NCBI GenBank assembly: GCA_029882975.1
Contig: JAOUJW010000021.1
Coordinates: forward strand, 24,261 to 88,260
Origin: Gammaproteobacteria bacterium
Lineage (GTDB): Bacteria; Pseudomonadota; Gammaproteobacteria; SZUA-152
DNA: 64,000 nt
Direction: 5' to 3'
Position numbers and translations under genes: made by a program. The notes below the pieces were generated by a model, which worked only from the letters and a program-made list of their open reading frames with translations, searched no databases and was not told the origin of the DNA. Below are positions 56,324 to 64,000 of this stretch, in pieces (position 1 is the stretch's first letter; each line of letters opens with the position of its first letter).

Positions 56324-56609
56324 AGCGAACGGTTCCTCCCCCCTGTTATTTTTATTTCCCGACGTTAAATCGGTTGGATTCCTTAGCGGTTTCCGGTTGA
56401 CTCATTAATATATCGGGCCAAGCTTAACATTATTTGTACAGCAAATCTCTACCTCACAGCAGGGCGGGTGGCCGGGTGCGGAATAGGTGTCTTTATGTTT
56501 CCGTGTTGCGGGTAAAAAATCCACTGCCAGTGTCTCACCCTGGGGCTGATTTTGGGTTACAATAGCCCGCTTTGGCGGACCTGAAATTCCTCTAAGGTCC
56601 TCTAACTTT

Positions 56610-57497
56610 ATGGAGAAACACATGTTTCACGGCAGTATGGTGGCATTGGTGACGCCAATGCAAGCCGATGGCTCCATCGACTTGGATAGCTTGGAGCAAT
56701 TGGTTGAATTTCATATCGAAAACAAAACCGATGCCATTGTCGCGGTTGGTACCACGGGAGAATCTGCCACCCTGGACGACAAAGAACATTGCGATACCAT
56801 TGCTTTCGTGGTTAAACAGGCTGCCGGACGGATTCCGGTTATTGCCGGTACCGGTTCCAACTCCACCCGTGAGGCTCTGCATTTAACTCGCTGTGCAATG
56901 GATGCCGGAGCGGATGCCTGTCTCCTGGTTACGCCATATTACAACAAACCCAGCCAGGAAGGTTTGTACCAACACTATAAGACTATTGCCGAGGCCGTTG
57001 CGGTTCCCCAAATTTTGTATAACGTGCCAGGGCGCACCGTGTGTGATTTATTACCGGAAACCGTAGCGCGCCTGGCAGATATTCCCAATATCGTTGGCAT
57101 TAAAGAGGCTACCGGCAATTTGGATCGGGCTGCAAAAATATTGGAACTGTGCGGCGATAAAATGGATGTATACAGTGGTGATGATGCTACGGCGATGGAA
57201 CTGATATTGGCCGGCGCCAAAGGTGATATTTCTGTCACGGCAAATGTGGCTCCCAAAGATATGCACGATATGTGTGCGGCTGCACTGCAGGGTGATCGAG
57301 CTCGCGCTGAGGAAATCAACCAACGATTAATGCCGTTGCACAAAAACTTATTCGTGGAAGCCAATCCCATACCCGTGAAATGGGCGCTGGTACAAATGAA
57401 TAAAATTCCATCGGGTATTCGACTGCCCTTAACTCCGTTGAATGAGAGCTTTCATGACACTGTGCGTGAGGCGATGAAAGCCGCCAATGTGCTTTAG
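56610..57497 (+). CDS. dapA: 4-hydroxy-tetrahydrodipicolinate synthase
   Basis: 295-residue TIM-barrel enzyme condensing pyruvate with aspartate semialdehyde in lysine and peptidoglycan synthesis. Active-site features: TTGESATL near residue 45, Y137 in YNVPGRT, and Schiff-base Lys165 in GIKEATGNLDR. Length equals E. coli DapA (292). The start is preceded by CTTTATGGAGAAACAC, with GGAG in place; the ATG at 56610 itself carries the MEKHMFHG beginning, and MFHGSMVALV (56622) is an alternative start that matches E. coli better. dapA-bamC-purC order is conserved. Confidence 0.97.
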   Translation: MEKHMFHGSMVALVTPMQADGSIDLDSLEQLVEFHIENKTDAIVAVGTTGESATLDDKEHCDTIAFVVKQAAGRIPVIAGTGSNSTREALHLTRCAMDAGADACLLVTPYYNKPSQEGLYQHYKTIAEAVAVPQILYNVPGRTVCDLLPETVARLADIPNIVGIKEATGNLDRAAKILELCGDKMDVYSGDDATAMELILAGAKGDISVTANVAPKDMHDMCAAALQGDRARAEEINQRLMPLHKNLFVEANPIPVKWALVQMNKIPSGIRLPLTPLNESFHDTVREAMKAANVL

Positions 57498-57534
57498 GGC
57501 ACTCGAATCAATCGTCATAAAGATTTTGAAATCT

Positions 57535-58281
57535 ATGAAAAGTGAATTACGTTTTACCGGCCATGGCGCCATGTTTGCTATTGGATTAAGTTGCCTGATG
57601 GTTGCTTGCAGCAGTAGTGATGAAATAGATAAAAGTTACATGGACGCTCCTCAAGTTAAGCCAATTACGATGCCCAAAGGTCTGTCAGCGCCGGCCAACA
57701 AGATACAGTTGACTATTCCCCATGAGGATACGGCAGACAACGGGATTGAGCCGGAGCGGTTGCAAATCCCGCCGCCATTGCAAGATGTTATTGAGCTGAG
57801 CTTGGACAGTGAAAAAACCGAAAAGACTTCTACAGCAGCATCGGGCAATCGGGGAACAGCCAAACCTAAATTGAAAAAAATGCGCAGTCGCGTTGTTACG
57901 CAGCCGGAGGGTTTCGAAATTTTGGAAGTTTTTGCTACCACCGATGACGTTTGGCCGGCGGTACAGCAGGCGTTCCAGTTCTATGGTTATCACATTGATG
58001 ATGTCAATGAAGGACGTAAAACTTATATCGTGTCGCGTGAATATCGCCAACACAAACCCATGGATGATCCGCGTAAATTTGATTACGATCCATCCGTACC
58101 TAAAGAGAAATACTCGGTGGTTCTAGTGGAGACATCCGGCAATACTCAGCTGACGATGCGCAATGACGCCGGTGAGGTGGTGGGGTCGGCTCTGGCCCGG
58201 CAGCTATTGGTTCAGCTGAAAAATTATTTTGCCGATCCTCCGGCGTACACTGATACGAACGAAGTGCCCAAAAAACAGTGA
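57535..58281 (+). CDS. bamC: Outer membrane protein assembly factor BamC
   Basis: 248-residue lipoprotein of the BAM complex, which inserts beta-barrel proteins into the outer membrane. The signal peptide has lipobox LMVAC (Cys near residue 22). The unstructured N-terminal part (about 23-110) is followed by one clear helix-grip BamC domain (about 115-225: FEILEVFATTDDVWPAVQQA, YIVSREYRQ). E. coli BamC has two such domains (344 residues); this version has only the first, as in several gammaproteobacteria. The ATG at 57535 places the signal correctly; the frame is open to 57487, overlapping dapA. Confidence 0.88.
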   Translation: MKSELRFTGHGAMFAIGLSCLMVACSSSDEIDKSYMDAPQVKPITMPKGLSAPANKIQLTIPHEDTADNGIEPERLQIPPPLQDVIELSLDSEKTEKTSTAASGNRGTAKPKLKKMRSRVVTQPEGFEILEVFATTDDVWPAVQQAFQFYGYHIDDVNEGRKTYIVSREYRQHKPMDDPRKFDYDPSVPKEKYSVVLVETSGNTQLTMRNDAGEVVGSALARQLLVQLKNYFADPPAYTDTNEVPKKQ

Positions 58282-58336
58282 TATCGGGGTTAAACGAAAC
58301 TAATTTGTAGCGATAACAGTTTGGAGCGGAATAACA

Positions 58337-59098
58337 GTGCGATTTGCCTCCTTGGGGAGCGGTAGCAAAGGTAACGCCACAGTTGTGCAGCAGGGCAACA
58401 CAAATCTTTTAGTTGACTGCGGTTTCAGTTTGAGGGAATTGCAGCGTCGACTGGGTCGCTTAGGTTTGGAGCTGGATGATCTTACTGCTGTATTGCTAAC
58501 CCACGAACACAGCGACCATGTAAGCGGTGTAGGTACTTTGGTCAGGAAACACTCTGTCCCGGTTTACGCTACCCGGGGAACGTGGCAAAAGCTGGATGTG
58601 GAGCAGGCACCTCAAGCTCAGTTCATCAATTGCCATGAAGACTTTTCCATTGATGATTTGGAGGTAAAGCCATTTCCCGTTCCTCACGATGCCAAGGAAC
58701 CTTGTCAGTTTGTTTTCGGTGATGGTGAGCACAGTCTGGGTATATTAACGGATACCGGCAGTATCACACCTCACATTACCAATATGCTGTCCGGTTGTAA
58801 TGCCTTAATCCTGGAATGCAATCACGATGTGGCCATGTTAGAGGAAAGTGCCTATCCCCGGTCGTTGAAACAAAGGGTAGGCGGGTCATTGGGTCATTTA
58901 AGTAATGATCAATCGGCGCATTTCATGCGACATATGGATTGCAGCGCTTTACAACACTTTGTTGCGGCTCATTTGAGCGAAAAAAATAATCAACCGCAGT
59001 TGGTTCGAGCTGCCATGGCCGAGGCTCTGTGCTGTAAACCGCAGTGGATAGACATTATTGATCAACAGGATGGCTTGGAGTGGCGCGCTCTGGATTGA
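58337..59098 (+). CDS. MBL-fold metallohydrolase (YycJ/WalJ-like)
   Basis: 253-residue cytosolic metallo-beta-lactamase-fold hydrolase. The metal-binding HEHSDH lies in AVLLTHEHSDHVSGV, with the later LTDTG and ECNHD motifs supplying further ligands. The opening MRFASLGSGSKGNATVV is typical of YycJ/WalJ-type enzymes, linked in Gram-positives to cell-wall and DNA-repair processes; the substrate in proteobacteria is not settled. GTG start at 58337, with GGAG 10 bases upstream. It sits between bamC and purC, which are adjacent in E. coli. Confidence 0.92.
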   Translation: MRFASLGSGSKGNATVVQQGNTNLLVDCGFSLRELQRRLGRLGLELDDLTAVLLTHEHSDHVSGVGTLVRKHSVPVYATRGTWQKLDVEQAPQAQFINCHEDFSIDDLEVKPFPVPHDAKEPCQFVFGDGEHSLGILTDTGSITPHITNMLSGCNALILECNHDVAMLEESAYPRSLKQRVGGSLGHLSNDQSAHFMRHMDCSALQHFVAAHLSEKNNQPQLVRAAMAEALCCKPQWIDIIDQQDGLEWRALD

Positions 59099-59162
59099 GC
59101 GTCAACGATTTTTCCTCGGATAAACAATTTAGTATTTAATTTTCAAAGAAAGGGTTCTTATT

Positions 59163-59876
59163 ATGGAGAAAAAACAGGAATTGTATTCCGGTAAAGCAAA
59201 GTCTGTCTACCTGACCGATGACCCGGACAAGCTCATACTGCATTTTCGCAATGATACCTCCGCTTTTGACGGTGAAAAAGTGGAACAATTGGATCGTAAA
59301 GGTGAAGTGAATAACCGTTTTAACGCTTTCATTATGCAAAAATTGCAGGAAGCCGGGGTTCCCACACATTTTGAACAACTGTTGTCGGCAGAAGAGTCAT
59401 TGGTTAAGAATTTGAAAATGGCTCCGGTTGAGTGCGTGGTTCGCAACATCGCCGCAGGCAGCTTGTGTAAACGCTTGGGTGTGGAGGAAGGTATCGATCT
59501 GAATCCGTCTACCTTCGAATTTTTTCTTAAGAATGATGCCTTACACGATCCCATGATAAATGAATATCACATTCGCGCGTTTGGTTGGGCGACTGAAGCT
59601 CAAGTGGAAGCCATGAAAGAACTGACCTTTAAAGTAAATGATGTGCTGAAGGCTTTGTTTTTGGATGCGGGATTGCTGTTGGTGGATTACAAGTTGGAGT
59701 TTGGAGACTACCACGGCACCGTGTTGCTGGGTGATGAGTTTACTCCGGACGGTTGTCGTTTATGGGATGCGAAAACTCGAAAGAAACTGGATAAAGATCG
59801 TTTTCGCCAAGGCCTGGGCGGCGTGGTGGAAGCTTACGAAGAGGTGGCTCATCGCTTGGGTGTGGAGTTGTCCTGA
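59163..59876 (+). CDS. purC: Phosphoribosylaminoimidazole-succinocarboxamide synthase
   Basis: 237-residue enzyme of de novo purine synthesis (CAIR + Asp + ATP to SAICAR). Family features: [70 protein letters not shown]. Length identical to E. coli PurC. It is followed after 76 bases by purL, so the two purine genes form one unit here. No PurR-type operator was recognised upstream. Confidence 0.98.
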   Translation: MEKKQELYSGKAKSVYLTDDPDKLILHFRNDTSAFDGEKVEQLDRKGEVNNRFNAFIMQKLQEAGVPTHFEQLLSAEESLVKNLKMAPVECVVRNIAAGSLCKRLGVEEGIDLNPSTFEFFLKNDALHDPMINEYHIRAFGWATEAQVEAMKELTFKVNDVLKALFLDAGLLLVDYKLEFGDYHGTVLLGDEFTPDGCRLWDAKTRKKLDKDRFRQGLGGVVEAYEEVAHRLGVELS

Positions 59877-59952
59877 TTCCACGGACGGCTGCATCTACGA
59901 GGCCTATATTGACAACAAGTACCAGACAATACGTGCTAAACAACCCTAGAAG

Positions 59953-62900
59953 ATGGCTATGCTGACAATACGCGGTAGTGCGGCGCTTTCGGTGTTTCGA
60001 ATCCGTAAGCTGACAGAACAAATTCAACTGATTGCACCCGGTGTTAGCCGGGTGCAATCGGAGTTTGTACATTTGGTGGACCTGGACGGTGAGCTGAATG
60101 AATACAAACAAACCGTTCTGAATAAAATTCTCACCTACGGTCCGAGTATTCCACGGCAGACGCCGACGGGAACCTTATTGTTGGTTGTACCGCGCTTTGG
60201 CACCATTTCACCCTGGTCCAGTAAGGCTACGGATATCGCGCACAACTGCGGTCTGGATAACATCAAACGTCTGGAGCGGGGGGTGGCTTATTATATTCAA
60301 GCGGAGGCGGAACTTACGGAAGATCAGTTACAGCAGATCAAGCCTCTACTGCATGACCGTATGATTGAAACGGTGCTTGCACAAATGGATGCTGCATCCG
60401 CCTTATTTAAAACAGCCGATCCGGAGCCTTTTCGGGTGGTGGATGTGCTTAAAGGCGGACGAAAGGCTTTGCAGCAGGCCAATACCGAGCTGGGTTTGGC
60501 GTTGGCTGATGATGAAATTCTATATTTGGTGGAAAACTTTTCTGAAATGGGCCGCAATCCCACCGATGTGGAATTGATGATGTTTGCCCAGGCGAACTCG
60601 GAGCACTGTCGTCACAAAATATTCAACGCCGATTGGTTGATTGACGGCAAGGCGCAAGAGCAATCCTTGTTTGCGATGATCCGCAATACCTATAAGGAAA
60701 GTCCCGACGGTATTTTATCCGCTTACTCCGATAATTCTGCAGTAATGCGGGGGCATAAAGCGGGGCGGTTTTTCCCCGATAAGTCCGGCGGTAAATATGT
60801 CTATCATGAGGAGGATGTACATATTCTCATGAAAGTAGAAACCCATAATCATCCTACAGCCATTTCTCCTTTTCCCGGTGCGGCTACCGGTTCCGGAGGC
60901 GAGATTCGTGATGAAGGTGCCACCGGTCGCGGTTCCAAGCCTAAGGCGGGCTTGTGCGGATTTTCCGTTTCCAATTTACGCATTCCCTTGGCACCGCAAC
61001 CCTGGGAACAGGAATACGGTAAACCCGGTCGTATTGATTCGGCTATGGACATTATGTTGGAGGGTCCCATTGGTGCGGCGGCGTTTAACAATGAATTCGG
61101 GCGTCCCAATATCTGCGGTTATTTCCGTACCTTTGAGCAAGCCGTACCTTACGGCAATGAAACCGAAGTACGCGGTTATCATAAACCCATCATGTTGGCC
61201 GGTGGTTTGGGCAACATTCGTGCTGAACATGTCGAAAAAGGCCAAATCGATGCCGATGCTTTATTGATCGTCCTGGGCGGACCCTCCATGTTAATTGGGT
61301 TGGGTGGCGGTGCCGCGTCCAGTATGGCCACCGGATCCAGTGATGAGGATCTGGATTTTGCTTCCGTACAAAGAGGTAATCCGGAAATGCAGCGTCGAGC
61401 CCAGGAGGTGATCGATCAATGCTGGCAACTGGGAGAGGACAATCCGATTGTCTCTATACACGATGTGGGTGCCGGTGGTCTCTCCAATGCTTTACCGGAA
61501 CTGGTCAATGACTGCGGTCGGGGTGCCGTGTTTCATTTGCGTAAAGTGCCCAACGATGATCCCGGTATGTCGCCCATGGCGGTGTGGTGTAATGAATCAC
61601 AGGAACGTTATGTTCTGGCCATAGAGGCATCCAGCCGGGAGCTATTCGAGTCCATTTGTTATCGGGAGCGCTGTCCTTTTGCAATGTTGGGCCATGCCAC
61701 TCGGGAGCAACAACTGGTATTGGAAGACGCCCATTTTAAGAATCGCCCCATTGATATTCCTATGGACGTATTGCTGGGTAAGCCGCCTAAATTGTTGCGG
61801 GATGTCACCACACGTCACTACAATCCTATTGAATTCGATGTTACGTCACTGGATATTGAAGAAGCGGTATTTCGCGTATTACGTTTACCTACCGTGGCGA
61901 GCAAGAGTTTTCTTGTGACCATTGGTGACCGTTCCGTAACAGGCTTGGTCAGTCGCGACCAAATGGTGGGGCCGTGGCAGATACCTGTCGCGGATGCGGG
62001 TGTGACCTGTACCTCTTACAATGGCTATACCGGAGAAGCCATGGCCTTGGGTGAACGCACACCCACCGCTTTATTAAACCCGGCCGCATCAGCGCGCATG
62101 GCCGTGGCAGAAGCCATCAGCAATATCGCTTGTGCCTCTATCGAAAAAATCGGTGATATTAAATTGTCCGCCAACTGGATGGCGCCCGCCGGTCACCCCG
62201 GTGAAGACGCCGCTTTATATCAAGCGGTGGCTGCGGTTGGTTTGGAGTTGTGTCCGCAGTTAGGCATAGCAATTCCGGTGGGTAAGGACTCCATGTCCAT
62301 GAAAACCGTCTGGCAGGATCAGGGTCAAGACAAAGCCGTCACCGCGCCCTTATCCTTAATCATTTCCGCTTTTGCACCGGTAAACGATGTACGCTTAACC
62401 TTAACACCGCAATTACGCCCGGATGAATCGTCTCAGCTGTTGTTGATTGACTTGGGTAAAGGTAAAAACCGATTGGGTGGCAGCGCACTGGCACAGGTGT
62501 ACCAACACATCGGTGCTGAACCGGCCGACGTGGATGACCCACAATTACTGCAAAGCTTTTTCCGGGCCATGCAAGAGATAAAAACCCAAGGTTTAGCCAT
62601 GGCCTATCACGATCGTTCCGACGGTGGTTTATTGGCAACGGTGGTGGAAATGGCCTTTGCCGGTCACGTCGGTGTGGAAATGGATCTGGCCGGTCTGGGC
62701 ATTAATGCAAGCACGAGCCGTGCAGCCGTAGCCTGTCTGTTCAGCGAAGAGCTGGGCGCGGTGCTGCAAGTCAGCGAAGTCAATGCGGCGGCGGTTTTAC
62801 AGATTTTTGAGCAGTGCGGTTTGGCGGATTGCGTCAATGTGATTGGTGCCATACGCGTGGATCAGAAGTTCATTATCCGCCAAGGTGAGCAAGTCCTGTT

Positions 62901-63867
62901 TCAATCCAACCGAGCGCAGTTGCAACAAGCTTGGGCTGAAACCAGCTATCATATGCAAACCCTAAGAGACAATCCGGAATGCGCGCAGCAGGAGTTTGAA
63001 AATTGCAGCAAACCCATGGACCCGGGTATGTCTGTGCAATTAAGCTTTGATATCAATGAAGACATCGCCGCTCCTTACATCAATACGGGCTCAAGACCCA
63101 ATATTGCTATCTTACGCGAACAAGGCGTTAACGGACATATAGAAATGGCCGCCGCATTTGATCGGGCCGGTTTTGCGGCCGTGGATGTGCATATGAGTGA
63201 CCTCATAGCCGGGCGTACCAGTTTGCGAAAAATGCAGGGTATGGTGGCCTGTGGCGGTTTTTCATATGGTGATGTATTAGGCGCCGGTGAAGGTTGGGCC
63301 AAAAGTATTTTGTTTAACAACCAACTGCGCGATGAGTTCTCTGAGTTTTTTCAACGTGAGGACAGCTTTGGTTTAGGCGTGTGTAACGGTTGTCAGATGA
63401 TGTCGAATTTGCACGAATTGATTCCCGGAACGGAACTGTGGCCCCATTTTGTCCGTAATCAGTCCGAACAATTTGAAGCACGCTTTTCCCTGGTGGAGAT
63501 AGTTGCAACACCGTCCTTGTTTTTCGCTGAAATGGCCGGTTCACGTATGCCGGTGGCGGTTGCCCATGGCGAAGGCCGAGCGGAATTCAAAGAGTTTAAT
63601 CACGCGCAAAAAGTCCTGGAAGAAGGTTTGGTGTGCGTAAGGTATGTGGATAACAACAACAAACCCACGCATCACTACCCCAACAATCCCAACGGATCTC
63701 CTCAGGGAATTACCGGTTTAAGCAACAAAGACGGTCGCTTTACCATCATGATGCCTCATCCGGAACGCGTATTTCGCACCGTACAAAACTCCTGGCACCC
63801 GGACGAGTGGGGCGAAGACTCCCCCTGGATGCGCATGTTTCGTAACGCCAGAAAATTTGTCGAGTAG
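59953..63867 (+). CDS. purL: Phosphoribosylformylglycinamidine synthase (large single-chain)
   Basis: 1304-residue enzyme of de novo purine synthesis that makes FGAM from FGAR, glutamine and ATP; the long form carries its own glutaminase. The N-terminal domain and ATP site ([53 protein letters not shown]) are present. The C-terminal class I amidotransferase has nucleophile Cys1144 in GVCNGCQMM, with the catalytic His and Glu in PHPERVFR. Length matches E. coli PurL (1295). The ATG at 59953 is 76 bases after purC; a second ATG two codons on is possible. Confidence 0.97.
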   Translation: MAMLTIRGSAALSVFRIRKLTEQIQLIAPGVSRVQSEFVHLVDLDGELNEYKQTVLNKILTYGPSIPRQTPTGTLLLVVPRFGTISPWSSKATDIAHNCGLDNIKRLERGVAYYIQAEAELTEDQLQQIKPLLHDRMIETVLAQMDAASALFKTADPEPFRVVDVLKGGRKALQQANTELGLALADDEILYLVENFSEMGRNPTDVELMMFAQANSEHCRHKIFNADWLIDGKAQEQSLFAMIRNTYKESPDGILSAYSDNSAVMRGHKAGRFFPDKSGGKYVYHEEDVHILMKVETHNHPTAISPFPGAATGSGGEIRDEGATGRGSKPKAGLCGFSVSNLRIPLAPQPWEQEYGKPGRIDSAMDIMLEGPIGAAAFNNEFGRPNICGYFRTFEQAVPYGNETEVRGYHKPIMLAGGLGNIRAEHVEKGQIDADALLIVLGGPSMLIGLGGGAASSMATGSSDEDLDFASVQRGNPEMQRRAQEVIDQCWQLGEDNPIVSIHDVGAGGLSNALPELVNDCGRGAVFHLRKVPNDDPGMSPMAVWCNESQERYVLAIEASSRELFESICYRERCPFAMLGHATREQQLVLEDAHFKNRPIDIPMDVLLGKPPKLLRDVTTRHYNPIEFDVTSLDIEEAVFRVLRLPTVASKSFLVTIGDRSVTGLVSRDQMVGPWQIPVADAGVTCTSYNGYTGEAMALGERTPTALLNPAASARMAVAEAISNIACASIEKIGDIKLSANWMAPAGHPGEDAALYQAVAAVGLELCPQLGIAIPVGKDSMSMKTVWQDQGQDKAVTAPLSLIISAFAPVNDVRLTLTPQLRPDESSQLLLIDLGKGKNRLGGSALAQVYQHIGAEPADVDDPQLLQSFFRAMQEIKTQGLAMAYHDRSDGGLLATVVEMAFAGHVGVEMDLAGLGINASTSRAAVACLFSEELGAVLQVSEVNAAAVLQIFEQCGLADCVNVIGAIRVDQKFIIRQGEQVLFQSNRAQLQQAWAETSYHMQTLRDNPECAQQEFENCSKPMDPGMSVQLSFDINEDIAAPYINTGSRPNIAILREQGVNGHIEMAAAFDRAGFAAVDVHMSDLIAGRTSLRKMQGMVACGGFSYGDVLGAGEGWAKSILFNNQLRDEFSEFFQREDSFGLGVCNGCQMMSNLHELIPGTELWPHFVRNQSEQFEARFSLVEIVATPSLFFAEMAGSRMPVAVAHGEGRAEFKEFNHAQKVLEEGLVCVRYVDNNNKPTHHYPNNPNGSPQGITGLSNKDGRFTIMMPHPERVFRTVQNSWHPDEWGEDSPWMRMFRNARKFVE

Positions 63868-64000
63868 ATACCAACAAGATCCTCGCTAATTCATTGAACC
63901 TGTAGTGTAGGGTGGGCAAGCTTTTATTGCCCACGCGGGCCGTAGCTGTTCAAAGCACTATGACTTCACCGTATGGAGGCTTGTACGGTTTTCTTGTCGT
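63868..64000. other. Tail of window with a GTGGGCAA hairpin
   Basis: A perfect 8-bp stem GTGGGCAA / TTGCCCAC with a 7-base loop at 63912-63934 follows purL. It is like the hairpin at 30138-30172 in stem and context. It may be a weak terminator or a dispersed repeat. No gene begins before the window ends. Confidence 0.4.

Overview
The window is chromosomal DNA from a gammaproteobacterium. The evidence is gene order: clpS-clpA facing infA-(bpt)-aat-trxB, then ald, ftsK-lolA-serS-cysG, and at the right end perM, bcp-gcvR facing dapA-bamC-purC-purL. A type II secretion cluster ends at the left edge. Base composition is close to balanced and coding density is high. I saw no tRNA, rRNA, CRISPR array, prophage or intact insertion sequence. 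The genus cannot be fixed from the sequence; an environmental, probably aquatic, lineage is an inference.

Layout. 1-1195: end of a type II secretion operon (gspM, gspN). 1353-2609: isocitrate dehydrogenase. 2853-10255: an N-degron proteolysis neighbourhood. It has the adaptor clpS and unfoldase clpA on the plus strand. On the minus strand it has trxB, a FemAB-like transferase, aat, bpt, a 78-residue orphan and infA. 10341-17621: housekeeping genes ald, ftsK, lolA, crcB, serS and cysG. 17642-17812: a small element with terminal inverted repeats. 17816-21662: a response regulator and a PAS-GGDEF diguanylate cyclase. 21797-27314: a TetR-controlled operon of an MMPL/RND transporter, a LolA-like periplasmic protein and a beta-barrel. 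27327-38346: accessory genes, including a DUF3592 membrane protein, beta-propeller and Sel1 proteins, an orphan ModA-like binding protein, and a leader RNA with a terminator before a transglutaminase-like gene. 38356-46155: an FGGY kinase, a DUF418 membrane protein, serine deaminase, a glycerophosphodiesterase and a glycerol-3-phosphate dehydrogenase-like flavoenzyme. 47150-48307: a chemoreceptor-like gene with palindromic DNA in its coding region. 48478-53719: an RND efflux pump and a LysR regulator. 53832-63867: perM, bcp, gcvR, dapA, bamC, an MBL hydrolase, purC and purL.

How genes work together. Bpt and Aat add leucine or phenylalanine to protein N termini, ClpS recognises such termini, and ClpA unfolds the substrate for ClpP (not in this window). 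The FemAB-like gene overlaps aat by one base and belongs to the same aminoacyl-transferase fold superfamily, so it is a candidate extra member of this system. The glycerophosphodiesterase overlaps the flavoenzyme gene; together they could take glycerophosphodiesters to dihydroxyacetone phosphate.

The observations most worth a second look are the FemAB-like gene in the N-degron operon, the attenuator-like leader at 36252-36434, the chemoreceptor with in-frame palindromes, the TetR/MMPL/LolA-like/barrel operon, and the enlarged cysteine-rich ModA-like protein.
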